The notes: generated by a model from the sequence alone, not told the origin. Positions 7,697 to 16,489 are shown, numbered from the stretch's first letter. The stretch is DNA of 30,900 nucleotides from CAYRWM01 sp964428055 (GCA_964428055.1 CAYRWM010000025.1:1-30900); one strand, 5' to 3'. Translations and numbers: made by a program.

Positions 7697-7733
7697 AAAA
7701 GAGAGCATCAGCTGAGCCGATGCTCTCTTTTTA
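7697..7733. terminator. Bidirectional Rho-independent terminator
   Basis: AAAAGAGAGCATC (7697-7709) pairs with GATGCTCTCTTTT (7719-7731); 13-base stem, nine-base loop, A and T tracts on both sides. It ends the YjbQ gene (+) and the first isomerase gene (-). Confidence 0.9.
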
Positions 7734-7748
7734 TTTGGTTTCAGTTTA

Positions 7749-9233
7749 TCAGCCCCAGGGGTTCTCGGTCGGATAGCGTACGCCTGCCGGCTGGTTGTAT
7801 CCGATCTCCTCGACGGGAACTCCGATGTACTTGAATACTTCGAACAGTTTCTTGCCGTATTTACCGAATGCAACAGCACCGTGATGCGGGAAGCCTTTCT
7901 CTATGAGAACGTGGCGGTAGAAGCGGCCCATCTCCTTAATGGCGAACACGCCGATCGCGCCGAACGATCTTGTGGCTACCGGAAGGACCTCGCCTTCAGC
8001 TATATAAGCGCGGAGCTTGCTGTCGGCTGTGCTCTGGAGTCTGTAGAAAGTGATGTCGCCGGGTGTGATATCGCCTTCGAGCGTTCCGTTCGTGACTTCT
8101 TCGGGGAGAGCTCTCGCCATAATCTTCTGGTTTCTCATCTCGAAGAACTTCATCTTCTTTGAGCAGGTGTTGCCGCAGTGGAATCCCATGAAGGTATCCT
8201 TGAACGTGTAATCGAACTTGCCCTTTATGCTCTCTTCGTACATGTCTTTCGGTACGGAGTTGTTGATATCGAGCAGTGTTACGATATCATCGCTGACGAC
8301 CTGTCCGATGAACTCACTGAGCGTGCCGTAGATGTCGACTTCGCATGATACAGGTATGCCCTGACCCGTGAGTCTGCTGTTTACGTAGCAGGGAACGAAT
8401 CCGAACATAGTCTGGAATGCGGGCCAGCACTTTGTCGTGAGTGTAACGAATTCCCTGTATCCCTTGTGAGCTTCCGCCCAGTCCTTAAGAGTGAGCTCGT
8501 ACTGAGCGAGTTTTTCCAGCACTTCGGGCTTTTTGTTGCCTTCGCCCAGTTCAGCCGCCATATCTGCTGCGACTTCCTTGATCCTGGGATCGCCTTCATG
8601 CTTCGTAAATGATTCGTAAAGATCCAGTTCGGAATTCTCTTCGATCTCAACTCCCAGGTTGTACAGCTGCTTTATGGGAGCGTTGCATGCGAGGAAGTTA
8701 AGGGGACGGGGACCGAAGCTTATGATCTTCAGGTGCTGCAGAGCATATACGGCTTTTGCTACCGGGATGAACTCGTTGATCATATCAGCGCAGTCTTCGG
8801 CATCGCCGACGGGGTATTCGGGGATGTAAGCCTTGATGTTCCGGAGCTGCAGGTTGTAGCTGCAGTTCAGCATTCCGCAGTATGCATCGCCTCTGCCGTC
8901 AGCCAGGTCATTCTGGCTTTCCTCGGCAGCCGCACAGACCATCTTGGGGCCGCAGAAGTGTTTTGCGAGCAGAGTCTCGGCTATCTCCGGACCGAAGTTT
9001 CCGAGGAATACGCAAAGAGCGTTGCAGCCGGCCTTTTTGATATCGTCCAGAGCGTTGACCATGTCGATCTCGCTCTCGATTATCGTTATCGGGCATTCAT
9101 AGATCTCGCTGCCGTCATACTTGGCGTTGTATGCTTTTACAAGCGCTTCCCTTCTCATTTTCGCGAGACTCGCGGGGAAACAGTCGCGGCTGACAGCTAC
9201 GATACCGACTTTGATTTTGGGTACGTTGTTCAT
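7749..9233 (-). CDS. L-fucose/L-arabinose isomerase family protein (copy 1)
   Basis: A 494-residue protein of the FucI/AraA-like superfamily, which interconverts aldoses and ketoses with a divalent metal. Expected metal ligands are present: Glu298 in VSCEVDIYGTLSEF, Asp322 in VTLLDINNS and His450/451 in FPHHGAVAFG. The N-terminal half (VGIVAVSRDCFP..., CVFLGNFGPE, FGPRPLNF) matches the Rossmann-like substrate domain. FucI itself is longer (about 590 residues), so the exact sugar is not known. ATG at 9233 is preferred over one at 9257 because GGAAAGGAT sits directly before it. It has its own promoter downstream of the histidine operon and no sugar kinase or aldolase beside it. A sugar isomerase role is likely; the substrate is unknown. 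Confidence 0.85.
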   Translation of the reverse strand: MNNVPKIKVGIVAVSRDCFPASLAKMRREALVKAYNAKYDGSEIYECPITIIESEIDMVNALDDIKKAGCNALCVFLGNFGPEIAETLLAKHFCGPKMVCAAAEESQNDLADGRGDAYCGMLNCSYNLQLRNIKAYIPEYPVGDAEDCADMINEFIPVAKAVYALQHLKIISFGPRPLNFLACNAPIKQLYNLGVEIEENSELDLYESFTKHEGDPRIKEVAADMAAELGEGNKKPEVLEKLAQYELTLKDWAEAHKGYREFVTLTTKCWPAFQTMFGFVPCYVNSRLTGQGIPVSCEVDIYGTLSEFIGQVVSDDIVTLLDINNSVPKDMYEESIKGKFDYTFKDTFMGFHCGNTCSKKMKFFEMRNQKIMARALPEEVTNGTLEGDITPGDITFYRLQSTADSKLRAYIAEGEVLPVATRSFGAIGVFAIKEMGRFYRHVLIEKGFPHHGAVAFGKYGKKLFEVFKYIGVPVEEIGYNQPAGVRYPTENPWG

Positions 9234-9247
9234 GTTAGATCCTTTCC

Positions 9248-9267
9248 ATGACCCCATGCAAGGTCAT
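9248..9267. repeat. Inverted repeat in the 5' leader of isomerase copy 1
   Basis: ATGACC (9248-9253) and GGTCAT (9262-9267) are perfect inverted arms around an eight-base loop, a few bases upstream of the Shine-Dalgarno. It could be an operator or a translational hairpin. Confidence 0.4.
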
Positions 9268-9332
9268 TCTCCATATTAATTTTAAACCAGAAACAATTAA
9301 TCCGCAGTTGCGGTGCTTATATTTATGATTTA

Positions 9333-9361
9333 ATTATATATAATCGAAAAATGGTTTTCAA
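9333..9361 (-). promoter_or_regulatory. Sigma-A-type promoter for isomerase copy 1
   Basis: On the minus strand, TTGAAA (9361-9356), a 17-base spacer and TATAAT (9338-9333). Transcription would start near 9326 and give a leader of about 93 bases. The promoter lies 15 bases past the hisJ stop, and no convincing terminator separates the two. Confidence 0.6.
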
Positions 9362-9375
9362 TGATTAAAGAAGAC

Positions 9376-10164
9376 CTAGATACTGGACAATACGAGCATC
9401 GTTTCGCTTATACCGTACGACCCGGCCACGTCTTCGAAACCGTAGGTCAGGCTGTCCTTTGAGTGACAGTCCGATGTCAGTATGAAAGAAGCTCCGTTTG
9501 TCTTAAGATAGGTGAATATCTCATGAGACGGATACGGCTCTGTCCTGTATCCTCTCGCCATGGCGCCTGTGTTCACTTCAAACACAGCTCCCGAGCCGAG
9601 GAGCTTATCGGCGGCATTTTTCCAGGCCTTTCTGTATCCGGTATCAGCCGTATCGAACAGCCTGTCCCCTTCGTTGAATTTGGTCATAAGATCGAAGTGA
9701 CCTATTATGTCGCATCCGGTCTTTTCTGCCACATCCGCAACGAGCGAATAGTAGTCCTCAGCCAGCGCATTAAAGTCGCCCGCGTAGTATCTTTCGCAGG
9801 CGTCCGATATGACTTTCGGCGTATCGTCCACGTCAAAGTATGCCCCGTCCTTTTTTATGCAGTGCACCGATCCTATAACGTAGTCATAGGGAGACGGGTC
9901 CTGGTCTGAAAAGTAATCGAGCTCTATCCCGTTATATACGTGTATCTTTCCCGAGTACTCTTTTTTGAGTCTTTCTATCTCGGCCAGATACCGCTCTTCG
10001 TCGGCGCGCTCAAGCAGCCAGTCGGATTCGAACGGCATATAACTGTGCACGGTGAAACCGATGGCTTCAAACCCCTTGTCTATTGCTGCCCTGACGATAT
10101 CCTCGGGAGTATCCGCTCCGTCGTCAAAGCGAGTGTGAGTGTGGAAGTTTGCCCTAAAAAGCAT
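9376..10164 (-). CDS. hisJ: Histidinol-phosphatase, PHP family
   Basis: A 262-residue PHP-fold metallophosphatase that converts L-histidinol phosphate to histidinol, the penultimate part of histidine synthesis. Metal-binding motifs in order: FHTHTRFDDG (7-16), Glu/Asp in NGIELDYF, VIGSVHCI, DIIGHFDLMTKF and the C-terminal TSDCHS with Asp and His. These are the standard PHP metal clusters. It is the last gene of the histidine operon and its ATG overlaps the hisIE stop by one base (TGATG). No HAD-type phosphatase is fused to HisB in this operon, so this gene fills that step. Confidence 0.92.
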   Translation of the reverse strand: MLFRANFHTHTRFDDGADTPEDIVRAAIDKGFEAIGFTVHSYMPFESDWLLERADEERYLAEIERLKKEYSGKIHVYNGIELDYFSDQDPSPYDYVIGSVHCIKKDGAYFDVDDTPKVISDACERYYAGDFNALAEDYYSLVADVAEKTGCDIIGHFDLMTKFNEGDRLFDTADTGYRKAWKNAADKLLGSGAVFEVNTGAMARGYRTEPYPSHEIFTYLKTNGASFILTSDCHSKDSLTYGFEDVAGSYGISETMLVLSSI

Positions 10165-10811
10165 CAGACCATTTTTTCCTGTTTTACCTTGTGATCTATA
10201 ACGTGGCGCGAAGCGAGTTCATTGTGTATATCTTCTAAGGATATGCCCATCTCTATCATGAGCACCATGACATGGTATGTTAAGTCGGCGATCTCGTAGA
10301 TCGTTTCCTTTTTGTCCTCGGCTTTGCCGGCGATTATGACTTCGGTAGACTCTTCGCCTACTTTTTTAAGGATCTTGTCGAGGCCCTTTTCAAACAGATA
10401 TGTCGTATATGAGCCTTCCTTCTTCTCGGTCTTTCTGCCTTCGATGAGCTTCATCAGACCTTCAAGCGAGAACGGCTGCTCTGATTCATTGATGTACAGT
10501 TCGTCATTGAAGCAGGAGTCCGTGCCGAGATGGCATGCCGGGCCGTCCTTTTTGACTTCCACAACTAGTGCGTCTCTGTCGCAGTCCGCCGTTATGCTGA
10601 CGATATGCTGATAGTTGCCGCTGGTCTCCCCTTTAAGCCAGAGCTCCTGGCGGCTTCTTGAATAGAAGCATGTAAGTCCCTTTTCAAGAGAGATACCCAG
10701 ACTCTCCTTATTCATGTATGCGAGCGTCAGGACTTTCTTCGAGTCCGCGTCCACGACAATTGCCGGGATCAGTCCCTTTTCGTCAAACTTAAGATCATCA
10801 ACTGATATCAT
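10164..10811 (-). CDS. hisIE: Bifunctional phosphoribosyl-AMP cyclohydrolase / phosphoribosyl-ATP pyrophosphatase
   Basis: A 215-residue two-domain enzyme for steps two and three of histidine synthesis. Residues 1-110 are HisI: LTLAYMNKESL, WLKGETSGN, and the metal-binding segment DCDRDALVVEV with Cys in PACHLGTDSCF. Residues 115-215 are HisE: an all-helical MazG-like fold with KKVGEESTEVIIAGK and EIADLTYHVMVLM carrying the Mg-binding Glu/Asp residues. The fusion is common in Bacteria. It is 13 bases downstream of hisF and overlaps hisJ by one base. Confidence 0.95.
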   Translation of the reverse strand: MISVDDLKFDEKGLIPAIVVDADSKKVLTLAYMNKESLGISLEKGLTCFYSRSRQELWLKGETSGNYQHIVSITADCDRDALVVEVKKDGPACHLGTDSCFNDELYINESEQPFSLEGLMKLIEGRKTEKKEGSYTTYLFEKGLDKILKKVGEESTEVIIAGKAEDKKETIYEIADLTYHVMVLMIEMGISLEDIHNELASRHVIDHKVKQEKMV

Positions 10812-10824
10812 TGCAAATCTCCGA

Positions 10825-11583
10825 TCATATCCTCATATTGATGCCGTTTTGTTTAAGCATCGTCTTCAGTTCCTTTATATCCACTTCTCCGAAATGGAAT
10901 ATCGATGCGGCGAGTCCCGCGTCCACTTTCGGAAGGGTTTTGAAGAGCTCCAGAAAATCCTCCATGCAGCCTGCGCCGCCCGAAGCGATAACGGGCACGC
11001 TCACGGCGTCCGATACGCATTTGAGCATCTCAAGGTCGAAACCGCCCTTGACGCCGTCCGTATCTATCGAGTTTACCACTATCTCGCCCGCGCCCATGTC
11101 GACGCCGCGCTTTATCCACGATATGGCTTCGATCCCGGTGTCCACTCTTCCGCCTTTGGCGTAGATTCTGAACTCACCGTCCTGTCTCTTTATGTCGGCG
11201 GAAAGGACCACGCACTGGTCCCCGTACTTTTTCGCCGCCTCTGCGATGAGGTCAGGGTTTTTTATCGCACCCGAATTGACGCTCACCTTGTCGGCTCCGC
11301 ACTTGAGCACCCTGTCGAAATCATTCAGGGTGTTTATGCCGCCGCCTACCGTTAAGGGGATGAACACGGTCGATGCCGCTTCCTTCAGGATGTCGGTGAA
11401 GATTGCTCTGCCCTCGGCAGATGCGGTTATGTCGTAGAAGACCAGCTCATCTGCGCCGCAGTCGCTGTAGAACTCGGCGAGCTTAACGGGCGAAGACACA
11501 TCCGACAGTCCCTTGAAGTTTATTCCCTTGACCACCCGGCCGTCCTTTACGTCGAGGCACGGGATTATCCTCTTGGTTATCAT
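10825..11583 (-). CDS. hisF: Imidazole glycerol phosphate synthase cyclase subunit
   Basis: A 252-residue (beta/alpha)8 barrel that uses ammonia delivered by HisH to convert PRFAR to IGP and AICAR. Catalytic Asp11 (IIPCLDVKDGRVVKG) and Asp130 (VLSADIKRQDG) are present, as are the phosphate-binding loops TVGGGINTLND and VIASGGAG. The length is normal. The start ATG overlaps the hisA stop by four bases (ATGA). It acts as a complex with the HisH product encoded two genes upstream. Confidence 0.96.
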   Translation of the reverse strand: MITKRIIPCLDVKDGRVVKGINFKGLSDVSSPVKLAEFYSDCGADELVFYDITASAEGRAIFTDILKEAASTVFIPLTVGGGINTLNDFDRVLKCGADKVSVNSGAIKNPDLIAEAAKKYGDQCVVLSADIKRQDGEFRIYAKGGRVDTGIEAISWIKRGVDMGAGEIVVNSIDTDGVKGGFDLEMLKCVSDAVSVPVIASGGAGCMEDFLELFKTLPKVDAGLAASIFHFGEVDIKELKTMLKQNGINMRI

Positions 11584-12293
11584 CTTGCGACCTTAATGGC
11601 CTCCGCAATATCTATGGCTCCGGTATAGTACGCCTTTCCTATTATGGCGCCGTACATGCCCATGTCCTTAAGAGCCCTGACGTCGTCCAGATCTGAAATG
11701 CCGCCGGAGGCTATTATGTTGATGCTGAGCTCTTCCTTAAGCTTTTTGTACATCTCCCTGTTCGTGCCCTGCATGGCTCCGTCCTTGAAGACGTCGGTGC
11801 ATATCAGCGTCTTTACTCCGTCGTCCTGCATCTTTCTGCAGAAATCATAGAACTCCAGCTTTGAATCCTCGACCCAGCCCCTGGTGGCCACGAAACCGTT
11901 CTTGACGTCGGCGCCTACCGCGATCTGGTCGGGATGCAGTTCTATGGCTTCCTTTAAGAGACCGTGGTTGTTGACAGCCGCCGTTCCTATTATGACTCTG
12001 CCGACCCCGGCGGAGATATACGCTTCTATAACGGCCATGCTGCGGATTCCGCCGCCCACTTCAACGAAAAGGTCGGTCTTGTCGACTATCTCCTTTATTA
12101 TGTCGTAGTTGCACATGAGGCCGAACTTGGCGCCTTCGAGATCGACGACATGCAGGAACTGAGCGCCCTGTTTCTCAAACTCGATCGCCGTTTTCACGGG
12201 GTCGTCGCTGTATACCGTCATCTGGTCGTAGTCTCCCTGATAGAGGCGAACGGCCTTTTCCTCATAAAGATCTATAGCGGGAAAAATCCTCAT
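11580..12293 (-). CDS. hisA: ProFAR isomerase
   Basis: A 237-residue (beta/alpha)8 barrel that performs the Amadori rearrangement of ProFAR to PRFAR. Catalytic Asp8 (MRIFPAIDLYEEKAVRLYQG) and Asp129 (AVGADVKNG) are present, with phosphate-binding loops VEVGGGIRS and IIASGGISDLDD. It is a half-barrel-duplicated paralogue of hisF. Four-base overlaps link it to hisH upstream and hisF downstream, implying coupled translation. Confidence 0.96.
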   Translation of the reverse strand: MRIFPAIDLYEEKAVRLYQGDYDQMTVYSDDPVKTAIEFEKQGAQFLHVVDLEGAKFGLMCNYDIIKEIVDKTDLFVEVGGGIRSMAVIEAYISAGVGRVIIGTAAVNNHGLLKEAIELHPDQIAVGADVKNGFVATRGWVEDSKLEFYDFCRKMQDDGVKTLICTDVFKDGAMQGTNREMYKKLKEELSINIIASGGISDLDDVRALKDMGMYGAIIGKAYYTGAIDIAEAIKVAR

Positions 12294-12916
12294 ATCTGCT
12301 TATTACCTCCAACACTGCAGAATGCCTTAAGTATCTCAAGTCCAGTATCTCCGCTCTTCTCCGGATGGAACTGGCAGCCGAATACGTTGCCGTTCTGTAC
12401 GGATGCGGTCACGGGTATGCTGTAATCCGTTGTCGCCGTGATGCAATCGTCGCAGCCCGACGCGTAGTACGAGTGAACGAAATACACATGGTCTCCGTCT
12501 TTTATGCGGCTGAATATCGGCGTCTCCTTTTTGAAATCAAGAGCGTTCCATCCGATCTGCGGGATCTTAAGAGACGGGTCTATCTTTCCTTTCATCGGGA
12601 CGACCTCACCGGGTATCAGTCCCAGGCCTTCCCACTCGCCGTATTCATAGCTCCTGTCAAAGAGGAGCTGCATGCCGAGACATATGCCGAGAAGAGGCGT
12701 GCCTGACGCAGCCGCGCTTATAACAGCCTCTCCTATGCCTGTCCTTTTAAGTTTAAGCGCCGCGTCGCTGAAGGCACCCACTCCGGGGAGCACCAGCGAA
12801 TCAGCGTTTTTAATGACTTCGGGGTCGCTGCTCACCATACTCTTTTCGCCTATCTTTTTAAAAGAAGATGCGAGGGAGAACAGATTTCCGCAGTCATAGT
12901 CTATTATGACTATCAT
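12290..12916 (-). CDS. hisH: Imidazole glycerol phosphate synthase glutaminase subunit
   Basis: A 208-residue class I glutamine amidotransferase that releases ammonia from glutamine for HisF. The nucleophile is Cys79 in LLGICLGMQLLF; the His and Glu of the triad are in GCQFHPEKSGD near residue 190. The oxyanion-strand PGVGAF is at 44-49. The start codon directly abuts the hisB stop, and the stop overlaps hisA by four bases. Confidence 0.96.
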   Translation of the reverse strand: MIVIIDYDCGNLFSLASSFKKIGEKSMVSSDPEVIKNADSLVLPGVGAFSDAALKLKRTGIGEAVISAAASGTPLLGICLGMQLLFDRSYEYGEWEGLGLIPGEVVPMKGKIDPSLKIPQIGWNALDFKKETPIFSRIKDGDHVYFVHSYYASGCDDCITATTDYSIPVTASVQNGNVFGCQFHPEKSGDTGLEILKAFCSVGGNKQI

Positions 12917-13504
12917 CTACAGAACCCCTTTGGTCGAAGGAAGTTCACCTGCGAAGCGCTCGTCAGTCTCAAAGGCTTCCCTTAGCGCTCTGGCCGCGCC
13001 CTTGAACATCGCTTCGGCTATGTGATGCGAGTTTGCGCCGTAGATTTCCACTATGTGCAGCGTTATTCCGGCGTTCATGGCAAGGGACTGGAAGAACTCG
13101 TGTATGAGCTGCACATCAAAATCGCCGATCTTCTCCGTCTGAAAATCAGCCTGGTACACTATCATGCCTCTTCCGGAGACGTCGCACGCGCACATGGCGA
13201 GAGCTTCGTCCATGGGGAGCATGATGCTTCCGTATCTCTTTATGCCGACCTTGTCGCCCGCAGCTTTTTCAAACGCCTTGCCGAGACATATCGCTATGTC
13301 TTCGACGGTGTGATGATAATCAACGTTCGTGTCGCCGCAGCATTTCACGTCAAGATCGAATCCGCCGTGTTTCGAGAAGAGCTCCAGCATGTGATCGAGA
13401 AAGCCGCAGCCGGTATCAACTGTGCTCTTTCCCGAGCCGTCCAGGCAGAGCTTAACGCTTATGTCTGTCTCTTTTGTTTTTCTTTCAATAAGTGCTTCTC
13501 TCAT
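12917..13504 (-). CDS. hisB: Imidazoleglycerol-phosphate dehydratase
   Basis: A 195-residue monofunctional dehydratase (IGP to imidazole acetol phosphate). Duplicated Mn-binding halves show FLDHMLELFSKHGGFDLDV, DYHHTVEDIAICLG, HEFFQSLAMNAGITLHI and SHHIAEAMFKGAARAL. There is no N-terminal HAD phosphatase as in enterobacteria, consistent with hisJ downstream. It overlaps hisC by four bases and abuts hisH. Confidence 0.96.
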   Translation of the reverse strand: MREALIERKTKETDISVKLCLDGSGKSTVDTGCGFLDHMLELFSKHGGFDLDVKCCGDTNVDYHHTVEDIAICLGKAFEKAAGDKVGIKRYGSIMLPMDEALAMCACDVSGRGMIVYQADFQTEKIGDFDVQLIHEFFQSLAMNAGITLHIVEIYGANSHHIAEAMFKGAARALREAFETDERFAGELPSTKGVL

Positions 13505-14574
13505 CTTTTCTTTTCTCCGATGATCTTTTTTACTTCCTTAAGGAAGATATCCATCTCGGCGGGAGAACCCACCGTTATCCTGTTGTATTCACATATCCTG
13601 TCCTGCGTAAAGTGCCGTATAAGGACTCCGTTTTCCTTAAGCTTTTCATAGAGCTTCTGACCGCTTACCCCGGGGTGTTTCGCGAATATGAAGTTGGATA
13701 CGGAATCCGTCGTCTCGAATCCGAGCTCTTTTAACTCCTTAACCGTCTTTTCCCTGGTCTCGGCGATCTGCCTGCAGTTATCTTTGTAGTATCTCTTCGA
13801 CTCTTCCGAGAAAGCCGCTATTCCCGCTTTCATCGTCAGCCTGTTTATGCTGTACGGGTTCGTCGAGAACTTGATAGTCTCAAGGTCGGCTATAAGTTCC
13901 TCGGGGCCGAATGCGAATCCCAGACGGGCGCCCGCAAGGCTCCTTGACTTGGAGCATGTCATAACCACGAGTACGTTCGGGAGCTCCATCGCGAGGTCGA
14001 AGCATGAAGCGCATCCGAAATCGGCATAGGCTTCATCTATCATGACCACGCTGCCGGGGTTACTTATAGCGATCTTCCTTATCTCGTCCACGCCGAGTTC
14101 TATGCCAGTCGGTGCGTTCGGGTTGGCTATGGCGATCAGCCTGCCGTCAGCGTTCATATAGTCCCCGGGATCGATCGAAAGATCGTCCTTTAAGGGAGCG
14201 ATCCTTACATCGGTAAGGTTCAGCTGTGCCACTACCTTGTTGAATCCGTATGTTATGTCCGCGAATACCGCACCTTTTTCCGCAAAGGCCATGAATGCAA
14301 AATTAAGTATATCATCTGAGCCGTTTGAAATAAAGACACGGCTCTCGCACGTTCCGTATTCAGCGGCTATCGCGCGCTTCAGGTCCCTGCATGTCGGGTC
14401 CGGATACAGCCTTAAAAGTTCCGTATCCTTTTCGCCTACAGAAGCCACCACTTCAGGTGCCGGCGGATAGGGGGACTCGTTTGTGTTCAGTTTTACGTAT
14501 TTCATATCCCTTGGCTGTTCGCCCGGGGTGTACGCCTCAAGGGAAGCGTACCTGCTATTCATAAATTTACTCAT
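13501..14574 (-). CDS. hisC: Histidinol-phosphate aminotransferase
   Basis: A 357-residue fold-type I PLP enzyme that converts imidazole acetol phosphate to L-histidinol phosphate. Signatures: LNTNESPYPPAPEV near the N-terminus, SNGSDDILNF, ANPNAPTGIE, DEAYADFGC, the PLP lysine in TCSKSRSLAGARLGFA and RITVGSPAEMD with the conserved Arg near the end. It is placed between hisD and hisB with four-base overlaps on each side, so the histidine assignment rests on context as well as sequence. Confidence 0.95.
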   Translation of the reverse strand: MSKFMNSRYASLEAYTPGEQPRDMKYVKLNTNESPYPPAPEVVASVGEKDTELLRLYPDPTCRDLKRAIAAEYGTCESRVFISNGSDDILNFAFMAFAEKGAVFADITYGFNKVVAQLNLTDVRIAPLKDDLSIDPGDYMNADGRLIAIANPNAPTGIELGVDEIRKIAISNPGSVVMIDEAYADFGCASCFDLAMELPNVLVVMTCSKSRSLAGARLGFAFGPEELIADLETIKFSTNPYSINRLTMKAGIAAFSEESKRYYKDNCRQIAETREKTVKELKELGFETTDSVSNFIFAKHPGVSGQKLYEKLKENGVLIRHFTQDRICEYNRITVGSPAEMDIFLKEVKKIIGEKKR

Positions 14575-15854
14575 TCCTTCTCCCTGAACCTGACCGTCGC
14601 GCTCCTCGCGTGTGCCGAGAGGCCCTCCTTTTCCGCGAAATACGCTATATCGTCAGCGACCTTCTTAAGGGCGTCCTCCGTATAGCATGTGTACTGCATC
14701 TTCTTTATGAAATCGTCCACCGACAGCGGGCTCGCGAACTTTGCCGTGCCGCTCGTCGGGAGAGTGTGGTTCGGTCCTGCCAGATAATCGCCCAGTGCCT
14801 CCGGACAGTATCTTCCCATGAACACCGACCCCGCGTGCTTTATCTTAGGAAGCAGGGCAAACGGATCGTCCGTGCACAGTTCCAGATGCTCGGGAGCCAG
14901 CTCGTTCGATATCTCGGCCGCTCTTTCAAGGCTGTCCGTCACGATTATCTTTCCGTTGTTCTCTATAGACGCCGATGCTATTTCTTTTCTCGGCAGTGTC
15001 TCAAGCTGTCTGTCTATCTCTTCAGCGACATTTCCGGCCAGTTCTTCCGATTCTGTTATGAGAACTGCAGTTGCCATTCTGTCATGCTCTGCCTGAGACA
15101 GCATGTCCGCGGCAACGTTGACCGGATCGCTCTTGCCGTCCGCTATGACCAGTATCTCGCTCGGGCCCGCTATCATATCTATGGATACTCTTCCGTAGAC
15201 CTGTCTCTTCGCTTCGGCGACATATGCATTGCCGGGGCCGACTATCTTGTCGCACTTAGGTATGCTCTCGGTGCCGTATGCCATGGCGGCCACTGCCTGA
15301 GCGCCGCCCGTCTTGAATATCTTCGTCACTCCCGCGACCTTCGCCGCCGCGAGTATCTGCGGCGCTATCTTTCCGCCAGCAGACGGGGGAGTGGTCATTA
15401 TGATCTCGCCCACACCCGCTATCCTTGCGGGTACCGCGTTCATGAGGACCGTTGACGGATAAGCCGCCGTACCGCCGGGCACGTATATCCCGGCTCTGTC
15501 CACGGGTATGACCTTCTGTCCTGTGAGCGCACCTTCTGCTCCCGAGAACTCGAATCCGCTCCTGAGCTGACGCCTGTGGTACTCTTCAATGTTCGCGGCC
15601 GCTTCCTTAAGTATCCTTATGAACTCATCCTCGGTCGCGCTGAAGGCTTCCTCTATCTCTTCCTCGGTTACCAGGAGGCTTTTAAGTTTCGCGCCGTCGA
15701 ACTTTTCGGCATAGGCTATAAGGGCCCGATCGCCGTTGTCCTTAACGTCCGCTATTATATCCGCTACCGTGCCCTCGACTCCGGTTATGGTCTCGGATCT
15801 TTCAAGTATCTCGCTTATAGGGACTTCGCCCTCTTTAAGTATCCTTATCATCAT
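14571..15854 (-). CDS. hisD: Histidinol dehydrogenase
   Basis: A 427-residue zinc enzyme that oxidises L-histidinol to L-histidine with two NAD. Signatures: IYVPGGTAAYPSTVLMNAVP, FKTGGAQAVAAMAYGTESIP, KIVGPGNAYVAEAKRQVYG, AGPSEILVIAD, the zinc/catalytic region LSQAEHDRMATAVL, ELAPEHLEL with the catalytic Glu/His and GDYLAGPNHTLPTSGTAKF. The length is normal. It overlaps hisG upstream and hisC downstream by four bases each. Confidence 0.97.
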   Translation of the reverse strand: MMIRILKEGEVPISEILERSETITGVEGTVADIIADVKDNGDRALIAYAEKFDGAKLKSLLVTEEEIEEAFSATEDEFIRILKEAAANIEEYHRRQLRSGFEFSGAEGALTGQKVIPVDRAGIYVPGGTAAYPSTVLMNAVPARIAGVGEIIMTTPPSAGGKIAPQILAAAKVAGVTKIFKTGGAQAVAAMAYGTESIPKCDKIVGPGNAYVAEAKRQVYGRVSIDMIAGPSEILVIADGKSDPVNVAADMLSQAEHDRMATAVLITESEELAGNVAEEIDRQLETLPRKEIASASIENNGKIIVTDSLERAAEISNELAPEHLELCTDDPFALLPKIKHAGSVFMGRYCPEALGDYLAGPNHTLPTSGTAKFASPLSVDDFIKKMQYTCYTEDALKKVADDIAYFAEKEGLSAHARSATVRFREKE

Positions 15855-16489
15855 GCATTCTCCGTCTGTTCAAGTACGCTCGTCTTTATCTTTTCTATAA
15901 GAGCGTTCTTGAACTTGAAGCTGGATTTGTTCGCTATGAGCCTCGCGCTTATGGGCAGTATCTTTTCCTTTACCTCAAGATCGTTCTGCTTTAATGTTGC
16001 GCCTGTCTCCACTATATCGACTATCACATCCGAAAGCCCTATTATGGGCGCGATCTCTATCGAACCGTGGAGCTTTATTATGTCTATGTCGCGGCCCTTT
16101 TCCGCGTAGTATCTCTTGGCTATCTCCGGGAATTTCGTTGCGACCCTGAGAGTTCTGTCCGGATCGTCCCTGTATGAGGTCATGGCTGCGACGCACATGT
16201 CGCATATTCCGGTCTTGAGATCGACCAGCTCATACACGTCGGGGGCGTACTCGAGGAGTATGTCCTTGCCTGCGACACCGATGTCGGCCGCGCCTCTCTC
16301 AACGTAGATCGGGACGTCGGAAGGCTTTACGAGGAAATACCTCACACAGGCCTCCTCGTTCTCGAATATAAGCTTTCTTCCCTGATCCCTCATGGACGGG
16401 CATTCGAATCCGGCTTTTTCGAACATCTCATAAACTTTCATGCCGAGTCTCCCTTTGGGGAGGGCTATGTTTATCATTCTGTCAGCCAT
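15851..16489 (-). CDS. hisG: ATP phosphoribosyltransferase catalytic subunit, short form
   Basis: A 212-residue HisG of the short type, lacking the C-terminal regulatory domain, so it needs HisZ for activity and histidine feedback. Signatures: NIALPKGRLGMKVYEMFEKA at the N-terminus, DVPIYVERGAADIGVAGKD, RVATKFPEIAKRYYAEKG and the PRPP-binding loop DIVETGATLKQNDLEV. hisZ lies one base upstream. First committed step of the pathway. Confidence 0.97.
   Translation of the reverse strand: MADRMINIALPKGRLGMKVYEMFEKAGFECPSMRDQGRKLIFENEEACVRYFLVKPSDVPIYVERGAADIGVAGKDILLEYAPDVYELVDLKTGICDMCVAAMTSYRDDPDRTLRVATKFPEIAKRYYAEKGRDIDIIKLHGSIEIAPIIGLSDVIVDIVETGATLKQNDLEVKEKILPISARLIANKSSFKFKNALIEKIKTSVLEQTENA

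Noticed and set aside
14610..15455. A long 281-codon open frame opposite hisD.
   Set aside because: It is antisense to a clear hisD, has an improbable Arg/Cys/Tyr-rich composition and no ribosome binding site; it reflects codon bias on the coding strand.
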